Shown: positions 1 to 9,218 of the stretch, one piece after another | Layout: every line of letters starts with the position of its first letter | Position numbering within the stretch: the first letter of the stretch is position 1 | Notes under the pieces: model-generated | Told to the model about the DNA's origin: nothing | Seen by the model: the letters and a program-made list of their open reading frames with translations, nothing else | Databases searched by the model: none | Position numbers and translations under genes: made by a program | Origin: Acidobacteriota bacterium | Lineage (GTDB): Bacteria; Acidobacteriota; Blastocatellia; RBC074 | NCBI GenBank assembly: GCA_018268995.1 | Contig: JAFDVL010000039.1 | Location: 124,001 to 188,000 of the forward strand | Direction of reading: 5' to 3' | Length of the DNA stretch: 64,000 bases

Positions 1-512
1 CAGCCAAGCCATCTGCAATTGAGCGATACCGCGACATGATTCAAGTTGGAATCAAATATGGTTCGCTGGTGCTTGCCGCACTCCTCTTGATTTTCTTTGT
101 TGTGCGCCCAGCACAAAAGGCGCTCAAGGCATCCAGCGCACCAGAGCCGAAACTATTGGCTGCCAGTACCGAGGGCGCGAAATTAGCCGGAGCGACGGCC
201 CGGACGGAAAATGGCGAACCGCTGCTGGCCGGGCGGCGGGACAATGAACTGGAAGCGCCGCCAACAGAGATGGCCACTGTCGCGCAATTACTAGGCGATG
301 CTACGCCACGCACCGTCGCTGAATTGGAGGCCGAAATGAATTCTCATCGAGAAGCCGAGAAGAAAGCGAACCTCGAATCGCCCACAACGGAAATCGGCAC
401 AAATGAACCGCTTTCACCGCGAGCCTTGCGCGAGCGGTTGGCAGAGCGAAGCCGCAAAGAACCTGAAGTCGTTGCCATGACCTTGCGCGGCTGGTTACAG
501 GAAGTTCGTTAA
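1..512 (+). CDS. fliF: Flagellar MS-ring protein FliF, C-terminal end (5' truncated by window)
   Basis: Open from the first bases of the window in the frame of the stop at 510-512, so the gene begins upstream. About 170 residues remain. FliF forms the membrane-embedded MS ring on which the rotor and export gate are built. Visible are the second membrane helix (YGSLVLAALLLIFFVV, encoded near 57-104), a polar low-complexity cytoplasmic stretch, and the C-terminal helix ending LRGWLQEV, which matches the conserved FliG-binding tail. fliG follows after 24 bases, the usual order. The ATG at 36 is internal and is not the start. Confidence 0.93.
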   Translation, partial: AKPSAIERYRDMIQVGIKYGSLVLAALLLIFFVVRPAQKALKASSAPEPKLLAASTEGAKLAGATARTENGEPLLAGRRDNELEAPPTEMATVAQLLGDATPRTVAELEAEMNSHREAEKKANLESPTTEIGTNEPLSPRALRERLAERSRKEPEVVAMTLRGWLQEVR

Positions 513-536
513 CCATTAACTATCGGACGATGATCT

Positions 537-1658
537 ATGCCTGAAGTAGCAACAGCAGCACAAATGCTGCAAGCAATGGAAATGGAAGAAGAGGGCAATG
601 TTCCCCTTCCCGCAGTGCAAACTGGCAATGCAGTCACGCGGCGATATACCGAAAATCTGTCGGGCGCGCGCAAGGCTGCGATCCTTTGCGCCTCGTTGGA
701 TGGTGACGCGATCAGCGAAGTCTTTCGGTATCTGGAAGAGGACGAGGTGCAAATCATCTCGCGTGAATTGGCATCGCTACAGCAAATCCCTTCTCAGGTT
801 GCGAATGGCATCCTGGAAGAATTCGATCAATTGCTGACAGCACGCAATTTCGCCATCACGGGCGGCATGGATTATGCGAAGAAGTTGATTACCAAAGCGT
901 ACGGCCCGGAAACTGCGCGTCGGCTGCTCGACCGCATCACACGTTCGCTGGAATCCACGGTCGGTTTTGAAGCACTCCAAAAAATTGATCCGCAGCAACT
1001 CTCGAAGCTCTTTCAAAACGAACATCCGCAAACTATCGCGCTTGTTTTGGCGCATCTTGAACCGCCCACAGCAGCCGCGACCTTGCGTTGCCTGCCCGAA
1101 GCACAACGCGCGGATATTGCGCTGCGCATGGCCAGTCTGCAATCCATTTCGCAGGACGTGATTCGGCAAATTTCGGTCGTGCTGGATCACAAGCTCAAAG
1201 CCATTGGCAATGATAATCGGCAAGCGGTCGGCGGCGTGCGTCCGGTGGCAGAAATCTGCAATCGCCTGGAACGTGACATCGCGCAAAAAATGCTGGAAGA
1301 AATCGAGGCCGGCAATCCTGATCTGGCGCTGGCAATTCGCAACCTGATGATGACCTTCGATGATCTCTTGTTGCTTGATGACATGGGCATCCGTGAATTG
1401 CTCCAGCGCATTGACAAGAAGGTGCTTGCACTTGCGCTCAAGGGCACAGCGGAAGAATTACAGAATCGTTTCTTCAAGAATATGTCTTCGCGCGCCGTGG
1501 AAATGATGAAGGAAGAAATGGATTTCATGGGTCAGGTCAAACTCAAGGACGTCACCGCCGCACAACGCGAAATTGTGGACATTATGCGTGAACTGGACGA
1601 TCAAGGCGTGATCAGCCTGAATGGCGGCGGCGACGGAGAGGATGGGTATGTCAGCTAG
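537..1658 (+). CDS. fliG: Flagellar motor switch protein FliG
   Basis: 373 residues. FliG couples the MS ring to FliM and bears the torque-generating charged helix that meets the stator. The middle domain carries the signature EHPQTIALVLAHL (residues 162-174). The C-terminal domain has the charged segment RELLQRIDKKVLALALKG followed by RFFKNMSSRA (about 286-320). It is longer than the usual 330-345 residues because about 35 acidic and polar residues precede the first conserved block (SGARKAAILCASL). Internal Met13 or Met16 are possible starts, and no strong ribosome site picks between them. The last codons overlap fliH by 11 bases, which suggests coupled translation. Confidence 0.96.
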   Translation: MPEVATAAQMLQAMEMEEEGNVPLPAVQTGNAVTRRYTENLSGARKAAILCASLDGDAISEVFRYLEEDEVQIISRELASLQQIPSQVANGILEEFDQLLTARNFAITGGMDYAKKLITKAYGPETARRLLDRITRSLESTVGFEALQKIDPQQLSKLFQNEHPQTIALVLAHLEPPTAAATLRCLPEAQRADIALRMASLQSISQDVIRQISVVLDHKLKAIGNDNRQAVGGVRPVAEICNRLERDIAQKMLEEIEAGNPDLALAIRNLMMTFDDLLLLDDMGIRELLQRIDKKVLALALKGTAEELQNRFFKNMSSRAVEMMKEEMDFMGQVKLKDVTAAQREIVDIMRELDDQGVISLNGGGDGEDGYVS

Positions 1659-2364
1659 GCTGCTCAAAGGCGGGACTCAACTAAGCATCGCCTTCGCCCC
1701 TTTCAAGATTCCGTCCCGGAATGAAGCGGGCAGGGCCGAGGAGGCAACTGCCTACGACGAGACAGAATTTGCTGAAGCACATCCCGGTAACGTTCAGGAA
1801 GCTCAGCAGCAGGCCCAAGCCGTGATCGAGGCAGCGCAAGCAGAAGCAGATCGCCTGGTAGCACATGCGCAAACACGCGTCGCAGAAATTGAACAGCAGG
1901 CGTATCAGAAAGGCTTGGCAGAAGCGCGCGCTAAATTTGATGAAGAGGTCGCCGCAGCTGCAACTGATTTGCGCGATCAGCTCACGCGCTCGCTCACTGA
2001 ACTTGAGCCTTTATACGCCCAGATCGCTTCGCGCGCGGAACGTGATCTGGTCAAGCTCGCGCTTGAAATTGCCCGCAAGGTTGTTCACCGCGAAGTGACG
2101 ACTGATCCAGACATTGTATTGACCCTGGCCCGTGTCGCGTTGGAGCGCTTGCACCCGCGTGCGGTAGCTACCGTATTGCTGCACCCGGAAGACTATGAAT
2201 ATGTCACCGCACGCCGCCAATCCCTGAGCGGCAACAACGCCATCGAAATCGTGGCAGACACAGCGGTCGGGCGCGGCGGCTGCGTCATACAAAGCGAACA
2301 CGGCGACATTGACGCACGCATCGAACAGCAATTTGCCAGCATTGAGCGGGGCTTTTTTGAATAA
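1648..2364 (+). CDS. fliH: Flagellar assembly protein FliH
   Basis: 238 residues from the chosen start. FliH is the regulator and stator of the export ATPase FliI. The sequence has a typical layout: a variable N-terminus, a long Ala/Gln/Glu coiled coil (about residues 50-110), then a conserved C-terminal domain (LVKLALEIARKVVHREV ... VLTLARVALERL) shared with the E-subunit fold of V-type ATPases. The open frame reaches 1621, but GGAGAGG at 1635-1641 sits six bases before the ATG at 1648, so that start is preferred. It overlaps the end of fliG and is followed by fliI. Confidence 0.92.
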   Translation: MSARLLKGGTQLSIAFAPFKIPSRNEAGRAEEATAYDETEFAEAHPGNVQEAQQQAQAVIEAAQAEADRLVAHAQTRVAEIEQQAYQKGLAEARAKFDEEVAAAATDLRDQLTRSLTELEPLYAQIASRAERDLVKLALEIARKVVHREVTTDPDIVLTLARVALERLHPRAVATVLLHPEDYEYVTARRQSLSGNNAIEIVADTAVGRGGCVIQSEHGDIDARIEQQFASIERGFFE

Positions 2365-2451
2365 CGCTAATGGTGCGGTACGACGCGCAGTAGCGAGTTG
2401 GCAATCGCTAACCAGCAGGTCGCTACCGCTCCGGTACTGTACCAAACACTT

Positions 2452-3828
2452 ATGAGTTGGATTCGGCAACACACTATTGATCAATACGCCAACACGGACG
2501 CGTCGTCGTTGCTGTCGCCGTATTTCAAGCGTCTGGCTGAGATTAATACCTTAACCTCCTCCGGCATTATTTCGCGCGCCGTCGGACTGGTCGTTGAATC
2601 CAACGGGCCTGCCGTATCCGTTGGCGATATGTGTTTGCTCACGGGTTTGGAAGGCGAACCGGATTCGCAAATGGAAGTCATCGGCTTTCGCGACGAAACG
2701 GTGTTGCTGATGCCGCTGGGACGCATGCCACGCGTGCGCGCCGGAGACTCCATCACGGCAGCAGGCACTTCAGCCAGCATACCGGTCGGCGAGCGATTCC
2801 TGGGACGCGTTATTGATGCGATGGGCAGACCGCTTGATGATCGCGGCCCGATTGAAGCCAAAGATCATTATCCGCTCCATCGTGATTCCACGAACCCGCT
2901 GGCCCGCGCCAATATCACTGACCCGCTGGGCACAGGCGTGCGCTCGATTGATGGGCTGCTGACAGTTGGCGTAGGGCAACGCATCGGCATCTTCGGCGGT
3001 TCCGGCGTTGGCAAATCTACCCTGCTTGGCATGATGGCCAAAAACACGGCGGCGGATTTGAACGTGATTGCATTGATCGGCGAACGCGGACGCGAAGTCC
3101 GTGGCTTCATCGAACGCGAGCTTGGCGAAGAAGGCATGAAGCGTTCGGTGCTGGTCGTGTCAACCTCCGATGATGCGCCGCTGGTGCGAATTCGTGCGGC
3201 ATTGGCAGCAACGGCATTGGCGGAGTATTTCAAAGATCAAGGCGCAAATGTGTTGCTGATTATGGATTCCGTCACACGCTTTGCGATGGCGCAACGTGAA
3301 ATCGGCCTGGCGGCGGGCGAACCACCTTCATCGCGCGGCTACACGCCATCGGTGTTTGCTTTGTTGCCGCGTTTGCTTGAACGCGCGGGCAATTTTGCGA
3401 ATGGCGGTTCGATCACAGGATTTTACACGGTGCTGGTCGAAGGCGACGATATGAACGAGCCGATTGCCGATGCGGTGCGCTCAATTCTTGATGGCCACAT
3501 TATGCTTTCGCGCTCGCTGGCGGCGCGCAATCACTATCCCTGCATTGACATCCTGCATAGCAATTCGCGTCTGTTTTCTGAAGTCGCCACAAAAGAACAT
3601 CGCACGGCTGCCGGGTATATGCGGGAATTGCTGGCTGCCTACACGAATGCCGAAGACCTCATCAACATTGGAGCCTATCAAAAAGGCAGCAACCGCCGCA
3701 TAGATGAAGCGATTGCGCGCCACGAACAAATGATGAATTACCTGCGACAGGATCGTGACGCGGCAATCACGATCAACGATGCCATTGCACAACTGATGAC
3801 CGTTGGCGCACGGGAGGGCACGGCATGA
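2452..3828 (+). CDS. fliI: Flagellum-specific ATP synthase FliI
   Basis: 458 residues. FliI is the hexameric ATPase that prepares substrates for the flagellar type III export gate. Seen: Walker A GGSGVGKST (about residues 182-190), the adjacent catalytic block ALIGERGREVRGFIE, Walker B-type LLIMDSVTRFA, and SRGYTPSVFALLPRLLERAG, all characteristic of the FliI/YscN family. The frame stays open upstream to a TTG at 2398 (476 residues). The ATG at 2452 gives the usual family length, but neither has a clear ribosome site. The stop overlaps the fliJ start (ATGA). Confidence 0.95.
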   Translation: MSWIRQHTIDQYANTDASSLLSPYFKRLAEINTLTSSGIISRAVGLVVESNGPAVSVGDMCLLTGLEGEPDSQMEVIGFRDETVLLMPLGRMPRVRAGDSITAAGTSASIPVGERFLGRVIDAMGRPLDDRGPIEAKDHYPLHRDSTNPLARANITDPLGTGVRSIDGLLTVGVGQRIGIFGGSGVGKSTLLGMMAKNTAADLNVIALIGERGREVRGFIERELGEEGMKRSVLVVSTSDDAPLVRIRAALAATALAEYFKDQGANVLLIMDSVTRFAMAQREIGLAAGEPPSSRGYTPSVFALLPRLLERAGNFANGGSITGFYTVLVEGDDMNEPIADAVRSILDGHIMLSRSLAARNHYPCIDILHSNSRLFSEVATKEHRTAAGYMRELLAAYTNAEDLINIGAYQKGSNRRIDEAIARHEQMMNYLRQDRDAAITINDAIAQLMTVGAREGTA

Positions 3829-4283
3829 AGCGGTTTAAGTTTTCGCTGCAAACCCTGCACGACTTGCGCGAACAGGAACGCGAAACAGCAGAACGCGAAT
3901 TAGGCAAGGCGATAGCTGCTGTGGCTGAAGCAACGGCCAAAATCGAAGCACTGCTGAACGCGATTGTACAAGCCGTTGCCGCGCACGCCGCCAATTTGCG
4001 TGTCAAAGAGGTAAATGCACGCGAAGCACAAATGCACACGGAATATATCGCCACACTGGAACAACAATTGGCTGAAGCCCGTGCCTGTCACGCCGCGTTG
4101 GAGCGCGAACGTGAAGTGAAATTGCAGGAACTCATCAAAGCTTCCGCCGCCGCAGAAGCCACAGCGAAACTACGCGAACAATACTATGCACGCTACATTT
4201 CTGAGCTGGCCCGCGAAGAACAAAATCTGATGGATGAACTGGCGACGATTGCTACAGTGCGTCGCCTGCAAGGGGCATCATGA
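3825..4283 (+). CDS. fliJ: Flagellar export chaperone-like protein FliJ
   Basis: 152 residues, nearly all predicted helical coiled coil. The opening MKRFKFSLQTLHDLREQERE is the typical FliJ N-terminus. FliJ sits in the FliI ring and contacts FlhA during export. A GGGAGG ribosome site lies about 7 bases before the ATG. The gene overlaps fliI by 4 bases at its start and fliK by 4 bases at its end, so fliI-J-K are very likely translationally coupled. Sequence conservation in this family is low, so the call rests on the N-terminal motif, length, helicity and position. Confidence 0.88.
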   Translation: MKRFKFSLQTLHDLREQERETAERELGKAIAAVAEATAKIEALLNAIVQAVAAHAANLRVKEVNAREAQMHTEYIATLEQQLAEARACHAALEREREVKLQELIKASAAAEATAKLREQYYARYISELAREEQNLMDELATIATVRRLQGAS

Positions 4284-6475
4284 TGATCATCGCTAACTTT
4301 GCTGACTATTTCATGCCGGCCTCTGCCACAGCGAGAGAATCCGGGGCAGAGCCAGATGCGTCCAATCAATCAGAACAGGATTTTGCGTCTTTGCTGGCAG
4401 CATCATTCTCGCCCGTGTCTGTACCGATCCCCCCGGAACAGGCGCAACCCATGGCTGCCGATTCATCCTTAATCCGGGCTGAAACCGCAACAGCGAAGTC
4501 TATTGACCTATCACCTGTAACCATCGCATTGCCATCTGCAACGGGCGGAGGAATAGAAATTTCTCAGCAGGGAACCAATTTCTTGCCGACCAGCAAAGAG
4601 ATACTGGCAGTACAAACAACGCATTCATTGGCCGTCGGACGTGAGAGCCAGGTTGCCGCGCGCCCAGCATTCTCACTGGCGTTTCTTACGCAGCCAAACG
4701 CAGAAAGCACTATAACAACTGAAGGACGTCTGGCTGTTCCAAGCGGCGAATCAGAAATCTCCGTAGAAAAAAGCGTGTTGCCTGCTAGTTCAAATATTGA
4801 AGCCGCAAGTCCTGCCAAAGTCGCAGACATCGTAGCGGGCACATCCATATCAGAAGATGATGAGGCGAGTTTCACATCCGTGACTTCCCTTCCCTCAGCG
4901 ACCGCCGTTCGCGTTCCTGCCGATGTCACGATTCGCTTCGAGACAGACGGTCGCACAGAACCCACAACGCCGGAACCAATTGAGAACCTGGCCTCGCCAG
5001 AGTTGTCGCCGCTGGGGTTGACTGCTGAGACGGTGAAGATTGCGGCCAGCGTAGTGAAATCGCTCGTGAACGTTCAGCAACCGGAAACAGAAGCCTTGCC
5101 GGTAACCAATCAGGGGCCGGAGGTGGATACGATTCCTGCAACGAAAATATCGGCAAACGCACAAGCCGTGAAGGCAACAGAATTCGCGGAGTCAGAGCCA
5201 ACCGATACGCCAATGAAAGCACCGTTGGCAGATTCATTCCCTATCCCTTCACTATCATCTCCACAAGCAACCTCAAAACCTGTCGCAAGCAATGAACATG
5301 CAGGTGCGCCCACTGTTGCGACCATAGATTCGGCTGAACCGAACCAGGCCAACCTAGCAAATCCATCAACAATTCCGCCTTTAGCAACTGCGCCAACGGA
5401 ACCGTCTCCGCGATCACCACAAACGACCACTCAAGCCGACAACAAAGGTGCGCCAATACAAGCCAATGTCTTGCCGGACAATGCACCAGTGCAACGCGCC
5501 GAGTCAGCTAAAATTGAGGTTGTCACTGAACAGCAGAAAATAGCAGAGCCTGGGTCACAAGTTCGTCAGGAAACCTTGCGCAAACCCATCGTAAATACTG
5601 AAGCCAAGCTGGCAATGATGCCGAAAGACCAGGAAGTCAAGTCTGCCCCTGCGGCCACAATAACGTCGAACGAGGCGAAGGCACTGGCTGAAATACGCCC
5701 GGCAGCTGAACAAGACGCAACGGTCGCCCCTGCCAAAGCGGCAGAGGAATTGTTGCCGGATAAGGCTGTCAAAAGCTCTGATGCGACCACGAAAAATTTC
5801 AGGGCGGCATTGACCACACCCGATTCAAAGTCGCCGTTGCTACCAACCGTCAATCTCCGTCCGTCACACGAAACAGCGTCCGATTCGATTGCAGAAGTAC
5901 AGACCACAGCAACGCCCGCTGAATCGTCGAATGAACCGATTTTGATGGGGGAAGAAAGCACTGCGGCGAATTCAATCACACCGATAACGGCCAATCCCCT
6001 GGCTAATGCGCCAACCGCTTCAAACAACCATCAACCAAATGAAGCACAAACGATTGCCACCCAAACAATTGATCCGATCATTGAACTGGCCCAAACGACT
6101 CCACATCGTGAAACGCGTTCATTGCGAATCAGTTTGAACCCCGAAGAACTTGGGAAAATTGAAGTCGAAGTCACACGCGACGCCGAAGGTCGCCTGAGCG
6201 CGGCGTTTAGCGCAGAACGAATTGAGGCGGCAAGTTCATTGACGCACAGCCTCGGTCATTTGCGCGAGATGCTGGAACAGGCCGGATTGCGCGTAGAACA
6301 TCTGGAAGTGACCGTCACTCCGCAGTTTCAAAACAGCACAGGCGGTCAGCCCGGTCATCAACAACAATCTCAAGCTCAGTCCTCTGCCCCCGCAGATTTT
6401 TTGCCGCTGAGCCAAACCAGCGAAAACAACCCTGACTCCACCGAAGAAGAGAAACTTTTGAACTTGCGTGCCTGA
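4280..6475 (+). CDS. fliK: Flagellar hook-length control protein FliK
   Basis: 731 residues, long for the family. FliK is an exported molecular ruler that stops hook growth and switches FlhB to filament substrates. Residues 1 to about 600 are low-complexity Ala/Thr/Pro/Glu-rich sequence, as expected for the ruler part. The C-terminal hook-control domain is clear at about 610-690: LRISLNPEELGKIEVEV, then LTHSLGHLREMLEQAGLRVEHLEV. A Gln/Ser-rich tail follows. flgD lies 27 bases downstream. The ruler length could relate to hook length, but that cannot be read from sequence alone. Confidence 0.92.
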   Translation: MMIIANFADYFMPASATARESGAEPDASNQSEQDFASLLAASFSPVSVPIPPEQAQPMAADSSLIRAETATAKSIDLSPVTIALPSATGGGIEISQQGTNFLPTSKEILAVQTTHSLAVGRESQVAARPAFSLAFLTQPNAESTITTEGRLAVPSGESEISVEKSVLPASSNIEAASPAKVADIVAGTSISEDDEASFTSVTSLPSATAVRVPADVTIRFETDGRTEPTTPEPIENLASPELSPLGLTAETVKIAASVVKSLVNVQQPETEALPVTNQGPEVDTIPATKISANAQAVKATEFAESEPTDTPMKAPLADSFPIPSLSSPQATSKPVASNEHAGAPTVATIDSAEPNQANLANPSTIPPLATAPTEPSPRSPQTTTQADNKGAPIQANVLPDNAPVQRAESAKIEVVTEQQKIAEPGSQVRQETLRKPIVNTEAKLAMMPKDQEVKSAPAATITSNEAKALAEIRPAAEQDATVAPAKAAEELLPDKAVKSSDATTKNFRAALTTPDSKSPLLPTVNLRPSHETASDSIAEVQTTATPAESSNEPILMGEESTAANSITPITANPLANAPTASNNHQPNEAQTIATQTIDPIIELAQTTPHRETRSLRISLNPEELGKIEVEVTRDAEGRLSAAFSAERIEAASSLTHSLGHLREMLEQAGLRVEHLEVTVTPQFQNSTGGQPGHQQQSQAQSSAPADFLPLSQTSENNPDSTEEEKLLNLRA

Positions 6476-6502
6476 GCCACGCCTAATCCTTGAGGAAGAA
6501 TT

Positions 6503-6751
6503 ATGAATATCAATGGTATCACTGGAAATTACACAGCGGCTGAATCATCCGCTACAACAAAGACAGGCGCGGTGGCGGATCAGACGATGTTTCTCAAACT
6601 GCTGATCGCACAGATGAAAAATCAAGACCCGCTACAGCCTCAGGACAGCACCCAGTACATGGCCCAATTGGCGCAATTCAGTTCACTGGAACAGCTCACG
6701 AGCATCAACGACAAGCTCGGCCAATTGCTTGATCTCGGCAATAATAAATAG
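6503..6751 (+). CDS. flgD: Flagellar hook cap / assembly protein FlgD, minimal form
   Basis: Only 82 residues. FlgD forms the cap under which hook subunits polymerise. The conserved N-terminal core is intact (FLKLLIAQMKNQDPLQPQDS, then YMAQLAQFSSLEQLTSIN). The protein stops about 12 residues later, so the usual C-terminal Tudor/fibronectin-like half (typical total 140-230 residues) is absent. Only 69 bases separate it from flgE, so no displaced remainder fits there and a frameshift is unlikely. GAGGAA upstream is a good ribosome site. Position between fliK and flgE is standard. Confidence 0.9.
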   Translation: MNINGITGNYTAAESSATTKTGAVADQTMFLKLLIAQMKNQDPLQPQDSTQYMAQLAQFSSLEQLTSINDKLGQLLDLGNNK

Positions 6752-6820
6752 TCTAGTCATAGCATTCAGGTTGCGTGACTTCCACCAAGGTCTACAGCCT
6801 GACCAACAGAGGAGTTTTAC

Positions 6821-8092
6821 ATGGGATTTTCGTTTTCTACCGCTCTTTCGGGCTTAAATGCCTCTTCCGAAACAATCAGTGTTTCCGGCAACAATATTGC
6901 CAATGCCAACACGGTCGGATTCAAAAGCGCATCGGTCAGTTTCGCTGATGTCTTCACCAATTCTTCCGGCATTCGGCTGAACGGCGCGGGAACCGCTTTG
7001 CAATTAGGAAAAGGCGTTCGCATCTCCGACACGCCCGTCAATTTTTCGCAAGGCACACTAAACCTTTCTGACAGCGCCACGAGCGCCGCCATCGAAGGCA
7101 ACGGATTTTTCGTGGTTTCAGATCAACAGGGAGCGCTTTACTACACGCGCGCCGGAGATTTCAGCTTAGACAAATCCGGGAACGTGGTCAGCCCCAGCGG
7201 ACATAAAGTCCAAGGGTACACAGCCATCAACGGAACGATCCCGCCGGGAGCTTCCCTGACCGCGCTGACCGTACCCATTGGTGAAACAATGGCACCGGTC
7301 ATCACCTCCGAAGTTACATTTCGGATGAACCTGAATAGCAAAGACCCAGCAGCAACCGAGTTTCATTCGCTCGTGCAGGTCTATGATTCAAAAGGCGCTT
7401 CTCACAAAATGGATCTGGCGTTCACCAAGCAGGCTGACGGTTCCTATTTGATGAGTGCCTCAGTTGACGGAAATGCCGCCACTACCAGCGTCAACGGTGG
7501 CGCAGCCAGTGCCGCCCCGGTTGCGGTCACATTTGATTCTGATGGGCAATTGACGGCACCCACCAGCCTTGCCGTGATTCCAGACCCGGCCCAGCTGGAT
7601 GGCGCAACTTTACCTTCTGTCGCGATCAATCTTTATCAACCCGCACCGCCGGTTGGAACCGGAGCGCCAAATATTACGAACTATGCTTCGTCGTCAAGCG
7701 TCGCCTCAACCAGCCAGAATGGGTTCTCGTCGGGCGAACTTATCGGATTAGCGCAATCGCCTGATCAAAACGGAGCGCTCTATGCGGTCTTCAGCAACGG
7801 TCAGCGTCGGTTGCTGGGACAGATGGCGCTGGCAACGTTCAATTCACAGGCGGGTTTGCGACGATTGGGAAACAACCTGTACGGCGAAACCATCTCCTCT
7901 GGGCAACCCTCTATCGGGACGCCAGGCAGTGGCGGCAGAGGCACCATTGCAGGTGCTTCACTGGAAGCAAGCAATGTGGATATTGCGACCGAATTCACGA
8001 ACTTAATCGTGGCGCAACGCGGATTCCAGGCCAATTCGCGGGTGATCACAACGATTAGTCAGACGTTACAAGACCTGCTTCAAATTAGCTAA
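6821..8092 (+). CDS. flgE: Flagellar hook protein FlgE
   Basis: 423 residues. The hook subunit is exported and polymerises into the universal joint. The N-terminal rod/hook block is clear (LSGLNASSETISVSGNNIAN, residues 10-29), as is the matching C-terminal helix (EASNVDIATEFTNLIVAQRG ... SRVITTISQTLQDLLQI). Between them is the FlgE-type variable D1/D2 region. GAGGAG lies about 8 bases before the ATG. A strong intrinsic terminator follows at 8116-8169, so this is probably the last gene of the fliF-to-flgE transcript. FlgG and FlgF are encoded separately on the other strand, which supports FlgE rather than a rod protein. Confidence 0.95.
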   Translation: MGFSFSTALSGLNASSETISVSGNNIANANTVGFKSASVSFADVFTNSSGIRLNGAGTALQLGKGVRISDTPVNFSQGTLNLSDSATSAAIEGNGFFVVSDQQGALYYTRAGDFSLDKSGNVVSPSGHKVQGYTAINGTIPPGASLTALTVPIGETMAPVITSEVTFRMNLNSKDPAATEFHSLVQVYDSKGASHKMDLAFTKQADGSYLMSASVDGNAATTSVNGGAASAAPVAVTFDSDGQLTAPTSLAVIPDPAQLDGATLPSVAINLYQPAPPVGTGAPNITNYASSSSVASTSQNGFSSGELIGLAQSPDQNGALYAVFSNGQRRLLGQMALATFNSQAGLRRLGNNLYGETISSGQPSIGTPGSGGRGTIAGASLEASNVDIATEFTNLIVAQRGFQANSRVITTISQTLQDLLQIS

Positions 8093-8115
8093 GGGCCTCA
8101 GCCAAATCTTTAGTC

Positions 8116-8169
8116 ATCGTCAGCGGTCAACTGAACATTCAGGGATCGCTGACGATATTTCCTTTTTTT
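8116..8169 (+). terminator. Intrinsic terminator after flgE
   Basis: A perfect 10-base stem, ATCGTCAGCG (8116-8125) with CGCTGACGAT (8147-8156), is followed by a T-rich tract with seven T in a row (8163-8169). It starts 24 bases past the flgE stop and separates the fliF-flgE transcript from motAB. Confidence 0.85.
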
Positions 8170-8204
8170 CTATCGCTTCAATGTTACTTTCTTGTCAAAA
8201 CACT

Positions 8205-8231
8205 TAAGTTCTCAGGCCCACTTGCCGATAT
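8205..8231 (+). promoter_or_regulatory. Sigma-28 (FliA)-type promoter upstream of motAB
   Basis: TAAG (8205-8208), exactly 15 bases, then GCCGATAT (8224-8231). The flagellar sigma-28 consensus is TAAA-N15-GCCGATAA, so this has two mismatches and ideal spacing. It lies just after the flgE terminator and about 127 bases before the motA start, which fits late-class expression of the stator genes. FliA itself is encoded at 29131-29913. Confidence 0.7.
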
Positions 8232-8357
8232 TCATAGCAGGCATGGAGTGCGCCGCCTTGTCGCAACTGCGCTTTCAGATGCCTCTGCACAAGCCCCACA
8301 GCAAAAACCTCATCTTCTGACCATTGGTGAAAACCGATGGCTAACCAATAAAACTAC

Positions 8358-9218
8358 ATGTTTATTATTATCGGAATCGTCATCGTTTTGGGCTGCGTGT
8401 TGGGCGGCTTTCTTATGATTAACGGGCCGCTGGGCGCGCTGATCCAGCCTTCTGAATTTGTAGTCATCGGTGGCGCGGCGATTGGATCCATGATCGCGGC
8501 GAACCCGCTGAAGATGCTGATGCAAATTACTAAAGCTTTGCCAGCAGCTTTGAAAGGGTCGCCGTACAACAAAGCAACCTATTCAGAATTGCTGAAGTTG
8601 CAATACGAGATTTATATCAATGCCAAAAAAGGCGGACTGCTCTCGATTGAAGAGGATGTCAACAATCCTGCGAATTCTTCGATTTTCTCAAAATATCCCA
8701 GCTTTCTGGCCAATCATCACGCGATGGACTTCATGACCGACGCCTTGAAGATGATGGTCAATGGCGCGGCGCAACCAGAAGAAATCGAAATGTCTATGGA
8801 AACGGAATTGGAAACGCATCATGCCGAAGGTGCAATCGTGCCTGCAATTTTGACGCGGGTGTCCGATTCGTTGCCAGGCTTGGGAATCGTCGCGGCGGTG
8901 CTCGGTATCGTGGTCACCATGCAACATCTGGATGGCCCGCCCGAAGAATTAGGCCACCACATCGGGGCCGCGCTGGTCGGAACATTTCTGGGCTTGTTGC
9001 TTTCTTACGGTATGTTAGGCCCGGTTGCCGCCAATCTGGAAAACCTGGCGCACGACGAGGCAAAATACTATGCCTGCATCAAAACAGGCTTGATTGCCTT
9101 TGCCAATGGTGCTGCGCCCATGACCGCGATTGAATTCGCCCGCAAAGCCATCTTTAGTTTTGACCGTCCGGCTGCCAGTGAAATCGAACCCCAATTGAAA
9201 GAGATCAAACCACGATGA
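8358..9218 (+). CDS. motA: Flagellar motor stator protein MotA
   Basis: 286 residues with four membrane segments (about 2-20, 32-52, 170-190, 202-224). MotA forms the pentameric ring of the ion-driven stator around MotB. The family block LPGLGIVAAVLGIVVTM and the cytoplasmic loop between helices 2 and 3 are present. Length and the GGAAIGSMIAANP block resemble the E. coli-type long MotA. It overlaps motB by 4 bases. Sigma-28-type promoter at 8205-8231. A second, distinct motA lies at 16291-17076. Confidence 0.95.
   Translation: MFIIIGIVIVLGCVLGGFLMINGPLGALIQPSEFVVIGGAAIGSMIAANPLKMLMQITKALPAALKGSPYNKATYSELLKLQYEIYINAKKGGLLSIEEDVNNPANSSIFSKYPSFLANHHAMDFMTDALKMMVNGAAQPEEIEMSMETELETHHAEGAIVPAILTRVSDSLPGLGIVAAVLGIVVTMQHLDGPPEELGHHIGAALVGTFLGLLLSYGMLGPVAANLENLAHDEAKYYACIKTGLIAFANGAAPMTAIEFARKAIFSFDRPAASEIEPQLKEIKPR

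Noticed and set aside
6752..6820. A displaced C-terminal half of flgD (frameshift)
   Set aside because: Only 69 bases remain before flgE, too few for the missing domain in any frame.
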